DNA from: Deltaproteobacteria bacterium
GTDB taxonomy: Bacteria > Desulfobacterota > Binatia > HRBIN30 > JACQVA1
Direction: 5' to 3'
Assembly (NCBI GenBank): GCA_016178705.1
Contig: JACOST010000014.1
Span: 124,001-188,000 of the forward strand
Length of the DNA: 64,000 bases
Part shown: positions 38,533-45,784 of the stretch, piece by piece
How the letters are laid out: every line of letters starts with the position of its first letter
Numbering within the stretch: the stretch's first letter is position 1
Translations under genes and position numbers: made by a program
The notes under the pieces: model-generated
What the model saw: the letters and a program-made list of their open reading frames with translations, nothing else
Database searches by the model: none
Told to the model about the DNA's origin: nothing

Positions 38533-38555
38533 GGCACAGACATCTTGCCTGTGCC
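38533..38555. terminator. Hairpin between convergent genes
   Basis: GGCACAG (38533-38539) pairs with CTGTGCC (38549-38555) around a nine-base loop. It sits just after the heptamer array and four bases before the end of the DJ-1 gene on the other strand. A terminator for both genes is plausible, though there is no T-run. Confidence 0.5.
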
Positions 38556-38558
38556 GGC

Positions 38559-39152
38559 TCACGCGTCGGCTGCGTACGGGGGCGCGGGGTCGTACTCGAT
38601 GCCTTTTTGAATCAGCCTGGCGACATCAACGCCGTGGATCTGGCCGACCAGCCACAGCGCCATGTCGATGCCCGCCGAAACGCCGGCTGAGGTCACGACG
38701 TTGCCGTCGCGCACGTAGCGGACGCGCTCGACCACTGTCACATCGCCGCGTGCTCGCAGCACCTCGATGAAGCTCCAGTGGGTCGTGACCCGTTTGCCCT
38801 TGGCGATCCCGGCCTCGGCCAACAACTGCGCGCCGGTACACACGCTCGTCACCCAGGTGCAGCGCGCCGCCGTTTTGCGCAGCCATCCGAGCAGCACCGG
38901 GTTCGTCACTTCGCGCAACGTGCCGTGACCGCCGGGCACCAGCACGACATCCAGGGCTGGGGCATCGGCGAAGCTGTGATCGGGCAGCACCCGCAGTCCT
39001 TTCGCGCATCGTATCGGCGCCATGGTCTCGGCGATGGTGACTACGCGGTCGCCTGCGTTCACCATGGTGGCGGCCGTGAACACTTCCCACGGCCCAGCCC
39101 AGTCGAGTTCCTCGGCGTCGTTGAACAGTAGAATCCCCGTGGTGAGCGACAT
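38559..39152 (-). CDS. DJ-1/PfpI family protein, isonitrile hydratase-like
   Basis: A 197-residue class I amidotransferase-like protein. TSVCTGAQLLAEAG holds the nucleophile cysteine on the elbow, LFNDAEELDWAGPWEVF the acidic pocket, and VVTSAGVSAGIDMAL the C-terminal family mark. These resemble isonitrile hydratase and the sensing domain of GlxA regulators. Substrate is unknown. A GGGAGAAG site precedes the ATG. The neighbouring araC gene encodes a fusion with the same fold, so the two may share a ligand. Confidence 0.85.
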   Translation of the reverse strand: MSLTTGILLFNDAEELDWAGPWEVFTAATMVNAGDRVVTIAETMAPIRCAKGLRVLPDHSFADAPALDVVLVPGGHGTLREVTNPVLLGWLRKTAARCTWVTSVCTGAQLLAEAGIAKGKRVTTHWSFIEVLRARGDVTVVERVRYVRDGNVVTSAGVSAGIDMALWLVGQIHGVDVARLIQKGIEYDPAPPYAADA

Positions 39153-39212
39153 CGTCTTCTCCCTTCAATGCGGCGTTACTCAGGCAATCAGATTGTGTGG
39201 CCGTGAAGAAGC

Positions 39213-39285
39213 AACCGTTTCCCCGAGTAGCAGACCGAGTAGAAGCCCAAGGCTTCGTATCGAGGGCTGCGTATCGAGGGGCCAC
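39213..39285. repeat. 75-base dispersed repeat, copy A
   Basis: From AACCGTTTCCCCGAGTAG to TATCGAGGGGCCAC this segment matches the reverse complement of copy B at 41437-41513, with two substitutions and two small indels. It lies in the 150-base gap between the DJ-1 gene and the araC gene. Confidence 0.8.
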
Positions 39286-39302
39286 TGCTTGTGCATGGCG
39301 CT

Positions 39303-40343
39303 TCAATGTAGTGACAGACTCGGCGGTGACACACTCGCAAAGCGGTGGCGATAGGCGCTGGGTGCGACCCGCAGCCGGCGCAAGAAGGCGCGTCGCATCG
39401 ATTCGGCGGTGCCAAACCCGCACTGAGACGCGATCGCGTCGACCCCGTGCGCCGACTCTTCGAGGCGTCGCCGCGCGGCTTCGACGCGTGCCTGCTCGAC
39501 AAAGCGCGCCGGCGTCACACCGACCTCGCGCGTGAACACGCGCGCGAAGTTGCGCGGACTCATGGCGACTCGATCGGCCAAGGCTTCCACAGACAGATCC
39601 CGATTGAGATGATCGGCGATCCACGCTTGCAATTCGCGCAGCGGCTCGCGGTCGGCGGCTTGCACGGCCAATTGCGCGCTGAACTGCGACTGCCCGCCGG
39701 GCCGCCGCAGGAACAGTACAAGTTGGCGCGCCACCCGCAACGCCAGCTCGCGTCCGTGATCTTCTTCGACAAGCGCCAGCGCGAGGTCCATCCCCGCGGT
39801 GACGCCGGCCGACGTGTAGATGTTGCCGTCGCGCACGAAGATCGGGTCGGGATCGACCGTGACGCGCGGGTACCGTTGCGCCAGCTCCTTGCACCACGCC
39901 CAGTGGGTGGTCGCGCGGCGGCCGTCGAGCAGGCCTGCCTCGGCGAGTATGAATGCGCCGGAGCACACCGAGCCGATGCGGCGCACGCGTGGCCCCATAA
40001 GTTGCAACCAGCGCACGAGTGCGGCGTCTCGAATTGCCGCCGCCGTGCCGGTTCCGCCGGCGACCAGCAGCGTGTCGATGCCACACACTTCGCGCAGCCT
40101 GCGATCGGCAACCAGTCGCACCCCGGACGACGCGGTGATTGGCCCCGACTTACTCGCCAACAACTCGATCGTATACGCAGCATCGGTACGCCTGCCGCGC
40201 TCGCGCAAACAGCGCGCCGCTTGATCGAAGACCTCGAGCGGCCCGGTGACATCGAGGATCTGCACACCGGGAAACGCGACCAACGCCACGCGCCGAGTCG
40301 CGTTCTGCGTTTGTGTTCTCTTGCCCGCTTGCCGCCGTGTCAT
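39303..40343 (-). CDS. GlxA-family regulator: DJ-1/PfpI domain fused to AraC-type HTH
   Basis: A 346-residue regulator. Residues ~17-205 form a DJ-1 fold with GSVCSGAFILAEAGLLDG (nucleophile elbow) and IYTSAGVTAGMDLALALV. Residues ~235-340 hold the AraC double helix-turn-helix with LSVEALADRVAMSPRNFARVF and the second motif IASQCGFGTAESMRRAFLRR. Start ATG 40343; the open frame continues upstream without conserved sequence. It shares the TSAGV...GMD motif with the stand-alone DJ-1 protein downstream on the same strand and may control that gene. The inducer is unknown. Confidence 0.92.
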   Translation of the reverse strand: MTRRQAGKRTQTQNATRRVALVAFPGVQILDVTGPLEVFDQAARCLRERGRRTDAAYTIELLASKSGPITASSGVRLVADRRLREVCGIDTLLVAGGTGTAAAIRDAALVRWLQLMGPRVRRIGSVCSGAFILAEAGLLDGRRATTHWAWCKELAQRYPRVTVDPDPIFVRDGNIYTSAGVTAGMDLALALVEEDHGRELALRVARQLVLFLRRPGGQSQFSAQLAVQAADREPLRELQAWIADHLNRDLSVEALADRVAMSPRNFARVFTREVGVTPARFVEQARVEAARRRLEESAHGVDAIASQCGFGTAESMRRAFLRRLRVAPSAYRHRFASVSPPSLSLH

Positions 40344-40417
40344 ACGCCCACTATGGCGTCGCGCGCGATTGGCGGCAATGACAATGTGCCCACGAATTCG
40401 GACAAACTCCTCCCTGA

Positions 40418-40453
40418 CCCTCCTCCGCTCACGGAAGTGTTCGCAGAGGAGGG
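40418..40453. terminator. Stem-loop CCCTCCTC / GAGGAGGG
   Basis: Perfect 8-base arms at 40418-40425 and 40446-40453 with a 20-base loop lie in the 175-base gap after the MaoC gene and before araC. It may end the maoC transcript. No T-run is present. Confidence 0.4.
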
Positions 40454-40518
40454 AACTCCTGGCGCGGCGATACCGGCACGCTCCGGTCCCCTCCGCCGTG
40501 AATGCAGGGGGTCGCCCC

Positions 40519-41355
40519 TCACCCCACAACCGTCGCCGCCGCGGCGGAGATCGCCACCTCGCCGCGCTCTTTGGTGCGGGCTTGGACGATGATGGTGGTC
40601 GCGTTCTCCTTCCACATCTCGGTGACGATGGTTTCGCCGGGGAAGACCACGCCGGAGAAGCGAACGTCGAAGGCTTGGAACTTCGCCGGGTCGTTGCCGC
40701 AGTAGGTCTGCAGCACGGCGCGGCCGACGTGGCCGAAGGTGCACAGCCCGTGCAAGATCGGGCGATCGTAACCACCCATCTTTGCAAAGTCGGGATCGGC
40801 GTGCAGCGGATTCATGTCGCCGGACAAGCGATAGATCAGCGCTTGCTGCGGCAACGTCTTCATCTCCACCACGGCGTCGGGCGGGCGTTGCGGCGGTACG
40901 TTCTTCGGACCACTGGGTCCGCGATCGCCGCCGAACCCGCCTTCGCCGCGGGCGAAGGTGCTGAAGGTGTTGCGGAAGAGCAGCGTGCCCTTCGCATCGA
41001 CCGTGTCGGCGTCGACGACGATGAGCGCGCCTTTGATCTTGTCGTAGATACCCTTGATCGTCGGCGTCGATGTCAACGTGCCGCGTGTCGGGATGGGCGC
41101 GAACAACTCGATGCGCTGCTCGCCGTGCAGCACCATCATCGGGTTGACTTGCATCACGTTGCCCATGGCGAAGAGCGCGGGAAACGCGGGGATCACGCCG
41201 AAGGTCGGCAACACTTTCAGATCGCGTTCGTAGGTGAACGGCAACTCGTCCGTGCCGGCGCCGACGCCGAGCGCGTAGAGCATGACGTCCTTCTCTCCGT
41301 ACGTGAACGTGGTGGGGGCAAGTTGCTTGCCGACAGCGCTGAGATCGACGGGCAT
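40519..41355 (-). CDS. MaoC-like (R)-specific enoyl-CoA hydratase (hydratase 2)
   Basis: A 278-residue double hot-dog protein like the hydratase of MFE-2. The C-terminal half contains QALIYRLSGDMNPLHADPDFA followed by PILHGLCTFG, the hydratase-2 active-site motif with catalytic Asp and His. The N-terminal half is the degenerate partner fold with FPALFAMGNVMQVNP. It hydrates trans-2-enoyl-CoA to (3R)-hydroxyacyl-CoA. GGAGATTCCC precedes ATG 41355. The SDR at 37116-37967 could perform the next oxidation, giving a split version of MFE-2. Confidence 0.9.
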   Translation of the reverse strand: MPVDLSAVGKQLAPTTFTYGEKDVMLYALGVGAGTDELPFTYERDLKVLPTFGVIPAFPALFAMGNVMQVNPMMVLHGEQRIELFAPIPTRGTLTSTPTIKGIYDKIKGALIVVDADTVDAKGTLLFRNTFSTFARGEGGFGGDRGPSGPKNVPPQRPPDAVVEMKTLPQQALIYRLSGDMNPLHADPDFAKMGGYDRPILHGLCTFGHVGRAVLQTYCGNDPAKFQAFDVRFSGVVFPGETIVTEMWKENATTIIVQARTKERGEVAISAAAATVVG

Positions 41356-41689
41356 GGGAATCTCCTTCGCGGACAGGGTGACGACACTTCTTCATCAGCG
41401 CCCGGGTTTCGTCAAGGACGCGCGGCTTTTCCGGAAGTGGAGCCCCTCGATACGCGGCCCTCGATACGAAGCCTTCGGCTTCTACTCGGTCCTGCTACTC
41501 GGGGAAACGGTTTCTCTCTCGTACCATTTCGGCAGCCGTTTGCCCGAGTAGATCGCGCAGCAATCGTATCGAGGGCCTTCATTTTGCCGAAGCCTCTCGA
41601 AGGAGAGAGAAATTTGGCAGGAGTCCGTCATCGTGATTCTAAAACACGGTACAGCAAACCGATCGGAAGGATCGCGATGGAGAGCACGC
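41356..41689. other. 334-base gap holding repeat copies and fold-back sequence
   Basis: No gene is supported. It contains copy B of the 75-base repeat and, 20 bases further on, a weaker inverted partial copy (about 41535-41580). TTTCTCTCTC at 41511-41520 pairs with GAGAGAGAAA near 41603-41612. The last 70 bases show nothing I can interpret. Confidence 0.7.
41437..41513. repeat. 75-base dispersed repeat, copy B (inverted)
   Basis: This is the reverse-complement partner of copy A at 39213-39285. Shared core phrases are CCCCTCGATACG, CTTCGGCTTCTACTCGG and CTACTCGGGGAAACGG. The segment between the copies (about 2.15 kb) holds the araC and maoC genes. Confidence 0.8.
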
Positions 41690-42100
41690 TCACGCAGTCA
41701 AGCTGATCTCACCACGCGCAAGGCGGGCGATGAACTCGCGGTCGCCGGCGAGGAAGTCGAGCGCCGCCAACGCCGCCAACGCATGGACCGGCAGCCAGCG
41801 GATTTGGGCGAACGCCCGATTCGTCTCCACGCCGCGATACGCCGACACCAGCAGGAAGTGCAACCCGATCGGCTCACGACCGGGGTAGGTATGCTCAGTG
41901 AACCACAACTCGCGGGCAATCTCGGCGTCGATGCCGAGTTCCTCGCGCAGTTCGCGCTGCAAACAGGCGGCGATCGATTCGCCCGGTTCCGCCTTGCCGC
42001 CGGGGAACTCCCACTGGAGCGGATGATGGCCGTCGGCGCGACGCTGACACGCGAGCACTGCGCCGGCTCGCACGATCACACCGGCCGCGACGGTGGTCAT
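41690..42100 (-). CDS. NUDIX hydrolase, MutT-like
   Basis: A 136-residue enzyme. The NUDIX box runs Gly35 to Gly56 with the metal-binding REELxEExG pattern (RELREELG) and upstream GGKAEPGES. The size and the LQWEFPGGK opening match MutT/8-oxo-dGTP diphosphatase-like proteins that clean oxidised nucleotides. No C-terminal extra domain. The start at ATG 42100 follows a heptamer hairpin that separates it from the SirB1 gene. Confidence 0.92.
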   Translation of the reverse strand: MTTVAAGVIVRAGAVLACQRRADGHHPLQWEFPGGKAEPGESIAACLQRELREELGIDAEIARELWFTEHTYPGREPIGLHFLLVSAYRGVETNRAFAQIRWLPVHALAALAALDFLAGDREFIARLARGEISLTA

Positions 42101-42114
42101 GGGCAGAGTTGCAA

Positions 42115-42187
42115 GCTGAAAGTCGAAAGTTCAAAGCCGAAGGCCAGCATCTGGCTTTGAACTTTCAGGTTTCGACTTTCAACTCCA
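42115..42187. repeat. Head-to-head heptamer array forming an imperfect hairpin
   Basis: Units GCTGAAA, GTCGAAA, GTTCAAA, GCCGAAG run in one direction; GGCTTTG, AACTTTC, AGGTTTC, GACTTTC, AACTCCA run in the other. Arms 42117-42138 and 42153-42181 pair except for a 7-base insertion, exactly one unit, in the second. It lies between the SirB1 and NUDIX genes and may end the former's transcript. Confidence 0.75.
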
Positions 42188-42188
42188 C

Positions 42189-43025
42189 TCAATGAACTTG
42201 CGCGGCTTGGCGACGCAGGCCGATGAGGTTCTCGCGGATGGTGTCGGCGGTTTCATCGTTGGGGGCGAGTTTCAGAAAGCGTTCGAGATCGGCGAGCGCC
42301 GGACCGAAACACTCCAGCTTTTGGTAGATCAGCCCGCGATCGCGCAGCTCCTGCGGCGCGTTGGGCGCGAGCAGGAGAATACGCTCGCACGATGAGAGCG
42401 CGGCCTCGAATTCGTGCGCGTTGATGTGCACCTGCTTCAGGTTGCCCAACATGCGCACGAGGATTTCGCGCGGCGTGGCGGCGCGCAGGTAGCGGCGATC
42501 GAACGGCGCGTCGGGGCCGAGCACGCTCTGCAAGCGTTCGTGGCACTCCCGCTCGCTGAGCACTTGGCCGAAGAAGGCGTCGATGATGATCTCCTCTTCG
42601 CCATCGTATTTGGCGAGAAAGTGCCCGGGAAAGCCGACGCCACGCACCGGCAGGCCGAGCCGCCGCGCCACCTCCATGTAGACGAGCGACAGCGTGAGCG
42701 GGATCCCGGTGTGGCGGTCGAGGACTTCGTTGAGAAAGCTGTTGCGACGATCGTAGTAATGCTTCTGATTGCCGACGAAGCGCTTGTGCACGAACAGAAA
42801 CTGATTGAGCCGCTCGACGTACTGCGGGCCGGACGGGGTTGCGCCGATGAACTCGCGCGCTTCCTGCGCCAACGCATCGAGCCGCTGCAGATACGCCGCG
42901 ATATCGAGGTTGGGATAGGCTTCCGCGGCAATCAGCAACGCGCCTTCGGCGACATCGATGCGATCGTCCGGTGCCCGCGACAACTCGACGAAGCGTTCGC
43001 GCGGGTTGGTGTTCATGTCCGCCAT
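42189..43025 (-). CDS. SirB1-family transglutaminase-like/TPR protein
   Basis: A 278-residue protein of the SirB1 type. The N-terminal ~180 residues are a transglutaminase-like fold with RNSFLNEVLDRHTGIPLTL, SLVYMEVARRLGLPV and GVGFPGHFLAKYD. The last ~75 residues are tetratricopeptide-like (FEAALSSCERILLLAPN, GLIYQKLECFGPALADL). No classical catalytic cysteine is visible, so the domain may be non-enzymatic. ATG 43025 is preceded by GGGAGA. The family is widespread; its role is not settled. Confidence 0.88.
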   Translation of the reverse strand: MADMNTNPRERFVELSRAPDDRIDVAEGALLIAAEAYPNLDIAAYLQRLDALAQEAREFIGATPSGPQYVERLNQFLFVHKRFVGNQKHYYDRRNSFLNEVLDRHTGIPLTLSLVYMEVARRLGLPVRGVGFPGHFLAKYDGEEEIIIDAFFGQVLSERECHERLQSVLGPDAPFDRRYLRAATPREILVRMLGNLKQVHINAHEFEAALSSCERILLLAPNAPQELRDRGLIYQKLECFGPALADLERFLKLAPNDETADTIRENLIGLRRQAAQVH

Positions 43026-43156
43026 AGCTGATCTCCCGCATAGCGTGACGGCGGGCGGAAATGCAAGACGTTTGGCCAGACGCTTCGCAAGGTGCTTCGC
43101 CACGACAGTTTTGCCGTGGTTGCCAACGCCCGGCGGCGGTGAGATAGACACCAAGC

Positions 43157-44137
43157 ATGCGAGCCATTGTCATCGAGCAACCCGGAGACGAGGACGTTCT
43201 GCGCATCGGCGAGGCTGAAGCGCCGGCGATGGGACCCGCCGACCTGCGCATCCGCGTGAGCGCGACGGCAGTGAATCGCGCCGACTTGTTGCAACGCCAA
43301 GGTATGTACCCGCCGCCATTGGGCTCGTCGCCGATTCTCGGTTTGGAATGCGCCGGTCGCGTGCTCGAAGTCGGCGCCAACGTCAGCGGTTGGCAAGCAG
43401 GTGACCGGGTGATGGCGCTGCTGCCGGGTGGTGGCTACGCGGCTGAAGCGGTGGTGCACGCCGGTTCAGCACTGCATGTGCCGGCGGCGCTGTCCGATGT
43501 CGAAGCGGCGGCCCTGCCGGAAGTGTTTCTCACCGCGTTTCTCAACATCTTCATGTTGGGCGAGCCCCCGGCGGGTGGCAGCGTGCTCGTCCACGGCGGC
43601 GGCAGCGGTGTCGGCACCGCAGCGATCACGCTGTGCAAAGAAGCGGGGCTGCGGGTCATCGTAACCGCGGGCAGCGACGAGAAGTGTCAGCGCTGTCGCG
43701 AGCACGGCGCCGATGTCGCGATCAACTACCGCAGCGGGGACTTCGCGGCTGCGGTGCAGGAAGCCACGGACGGCAAGGGGGTCAACGTCGTGCTCGATTC
43801 CATCGGCGCCAGCTATCTCGCGTCCAATCTCACCTCCCTCGCGCTCGATGGTCGCTTGGTGATCATCGGCCTCACCGGCGGCGCGCGCACGGAAGTGAAT
43901 CTCGCGATGGTGATGCTCAAACGCTTGCGCGTGATCGGTTCGACGTTGCGGACTCGCCCGGTCGACGAGAAGGCCGTCATCGTCCGCACGTTCGGGCAAC
44001 GATTCGGTGAGGCGCTCAAGGCCGGCCGCATCCGGCCGGTGATTGATCGGGTGCTGCCGCTCGAGCGCGCCGCCGAAGCCCACCGAGTGGTGTATGCCAG
44101 CGTGCATTTCGGAAAAGTCGTGCTGCGGATTCAGTAG
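43157..44137 (+). CDS. Zinc-independent quinone oxidoreductase (PIG3/zeta-crystallin type)
   Basis: A 326-residue NADPH-dependent reductase of the medium-chain family. It starts MRAIVIEQPGDEDVLRIGE and has AVNRADLLQRQGMYPPP near residue 36 and EVFLTAFLNIF at the substrate edge. The nucleotide motif is VHGGGSGVGTAAI. Zinc ligands are absent, which fits quinone reductases of the human TP53I3/PIG3 group. It reduces quinones or enones. It lies 10 bases before the double VOC gene. Confidence 0.93.
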   Translation: MRAIVIEQPGDEDVLRIGEAEAPAMGPADLRIRVSATAVNRADLLQRQGMYPPPLGSSPILGLECAGRVLEVGANVSGWQAGDRVMALLPGGGYAAEAVVHAGSALHVPAALSDVEAAALPEVFLTAFLNIFMLGEPPAGGSVLVHGGGSGVGTAAITLCKEAGLRVIVTAGSDEKCQRCREHGADVAINYRSGDFAAAVQEATDGKGVNVVLDSIGASYLASNLTSLALDGRLVIIGLTGGARTEVNLAMVMLKRLRVIGSTLRTRPVDEKAVIVRTFGQRFGEALKAGRIRPVIDRVLPLERAAEAHRVVYASVHFGKVVLRIQ

Positions 44138-44147
44138 GCGACGGGCG

Positions 44148-45020
44148 ATGCGAGTCGACCACGTTTCGATCGCCGTCCGCGATATCGACGCAGCGCTGGA
44201 TTTCTTTCGCCGCTGCTTGCCGATCGCGATGGGGGTCGACAAGCGTCCCGGCTATACGCCCGATTTCAATTGGTGCGATTTCTACGTCGGCGACTTCAAG
44301 ATCGAGTTGATCGAAGCCACACGTCCCGACAGTTTCGTGCGGCGCTTCATCGACAAACGCGGCGAGGGCCTGCACCACCTGTCGCTCGAAGTGCGCGACC
44401 TCGCCCCGCTGCTACAGCGGATGGAAGCCGACGGGTTGCGCATCGTCGATCGCTTCAACGCCGGTGACGGCGACCTGACAGCGTTCATCTCGCCGCGCAG
44501 CGCGCACGGCACGCTCATCCAGTTTTGGCAGGTGCCGCACATCGAGGTGCCCGAGCGCCCCAACCACGCCATGCTGCGGCTGCGCTCGGGCGAGGCGGTC
44601 ACGATGCGGGTCGATCACACGGCGATCGCGGTACATGACATCGACGCTGCGCTCGCATTCTTTCGCCGCTACTTTCCGGTCAAGCGTCGCGGCGCCAAGC
44701 ACGGGGGTTACGACCGTAGCTTCGCGTTGTGCAACCTTCGGCTCAATGGTTACAAGATCGAACTGATCGAGCCGGCCAAGGGGGAGCAGTCCGGATTCGT
44801 TGCGCGCTTTCTCGCCAAGCGCGGCGAAGGCTTTCATCATCTTTCGATCGATGTCGACCGGCTCGACCCGTTGCTCGCCCAGCTCGAAACCGATGGCGTA
44901 CGTATCGTCGACCGCACAGACTTCGGCGCTGGCCGCCAGACCGCGTTCATCTCGCCGCGCAGCGCGCACGGTGTGCTGATTCAGTTTTGGCAATGGCAAG
45001 CGCCGATGTCGCGAACGTGA
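44148..45020 (+). CDS. Double VOC-fold protein, methylmalonyl-CoA epimerase-like halves
   Basis: A 290-residue protein made of two similar halves of about 135 residues. Each half starts MRVDH.(T/S)IAV.DIDAAL and contains G(F/L)HHLS(I/L)(D/E)V and AFISPRSAHG.LIQFW, so the second half is an internal duplicate. The motifs His5, Glu in the ELIE strand, and the central His match the metal ligands of methylmalonyl-CoA epimerase/VOC enzymes. Family members are normally a single ~140-residue chain that dimerises; here the dimer is fused. Function is inferred. A 16-base duplication covers its last codons and stop. Confidence 0.85.
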   Translation: MRVDHVSIAVRDIDAALDFFRRCLPIAMGVDKRPGYTPDFNWCDFYVGDFKIELIEATRPDSFVRRFIDKRGEGLHHLSLEVRDLAPLLQRMEADGLRIVDRFNAGDGDLTAFISPRSAHGTLIQFWQVPHIEVPERPNHAMLRLRSGEAVTMRVDHTAIAVHDIDAALAFFRRYFPVKRRGAKHGGYDRSFALCNLRLNGYKIELIEPAKGEQSGFVARFLAKRGEGFHHLSIDVDRLDPLLAQLETDGVRIVDRTDFGAGRQTAFISPRSAHGVLIQFWQWQAPMSRT

Positions 45021-45036
45021 GATGTCGCGAGCGTGA
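45005..45036. repeat. Tandem 16-base duplication across the VOC stop codon
   Basis: GATGTCGCGAACGTGA (45005-45020) and GATGTCGCGAGCGTGA (45021-45036) differ at one base. The first copy carries the last codons and TGA of the VOC gene; the second lies in the gap just ahead of the CYTH start. Confidence 0.8.
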
Positions 45037-45039
45037 TGT

Positions 45040-45681
45040 GTGGCCGCCGCGCGAGTGCCTGTGGAGATCGAAGCCAAGCTCCTCGTACCGTCCGAGGTCG
45101 CTCTCGACCTCATTGCGCGGCTTGACCACCTTGGGTCGTACCGCTTGCGCCCGCGGCGCGCTGCACGGCTGCACTCGCTCTACTTGGACACACCAAAGCT
45201 GACGCTCGCCCATCACCGCGTGGCGTTGCGCTTGCGCCGGCGGGGACGGCGTTGGGAGATGACAGCGAAGTGGGTGGGGCGCGTTCGTGGGATGATTCAC
45301 GAGCGCCCCGAGTTGACCGTTCCCCTAACCGCCGCCCCGCGATTCCCGTTCGTCGTGTCGGCCGGGCCGCTGCGCGCGCGGCTCGGCGCGTTGATCGGGC
45401 GGCACGGCTTGCGGCCGATTCTCGTCACCGACATTCACCGGCGTCTCTTCGATGTCCTTCCGCAGCATGGCGAGCAAGCCCTCGCTGAGTTGGCGCTCGA
45501 TCACGTACGCCTAGCGGTGCCGACTGGCCGGCGAGAAACCTACGACGAGGTCGAGATCGAAGCGAAAGCCGGATCGCGCCGTGACGTAGCGCGCATCGCG
45601 CGCTTGCTCCGGGCACGATTCGGACTGCGTCTGTCGCCGGCGTCGAAGTTTGCCCGCGGGCTAGCGCTGCTCGATGGGTAA
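45040..45681 (+). CDS. CYTH-domain protein
   Basis: A 213-residue CYTH (class IV adenylate cyclase/thiamine triphosphatase) protein. The ExExK motif is at Glu9, Glu11 and Lys13 (VEIEAKL). It then shows YLDTPKLTLAHHRVALRLRR and a late EVEIEAKAG strand, forming the triphosphate tunnel. Members hydrolyse inorganic triphosphate or thiamine triphosphate, or make cyclic AMP. No CHAD domain is attached. The start is GTG 45040; no ATG is available near it. It follows the VOC gene by 19 bases. Confidence 0.88.
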   Translation: MAAARVPVEIEAKLLVPSEVALDLIARLDHLGSYRLRPRRAARLHSLYLDTPKLTLAHHRVALRLRRRGRRWEMTAKWVGRVRGMIHERPELTVPLTAAPRFPFVVSAGPLRARLGALIGRHGLRPILVTDIHRRLFDVLPQHGEQALAELALDHVRLAVPTGRRETYDEVEIEAKAGSRRDVARIARLLRARFGLRLSPASKFARGLALLDG

Positions 45682-45784
45682 CCCGTCTCTGCTCGCGTCT
45701 TCAACGCGACCGCTGCGCCGCCGGTGATGATCAATCCGGGGTAAACGTGGCGTTGCCCCGACCTTCTCCGCTATCTTGACCGCC

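Noticed and set aside
39213-41612. Insertion sequence or transposon bounded by the inverted 75-base copies
   Set aside because: No transposase lies between them and I see no target-site duplication; the genes inside are ordinary.
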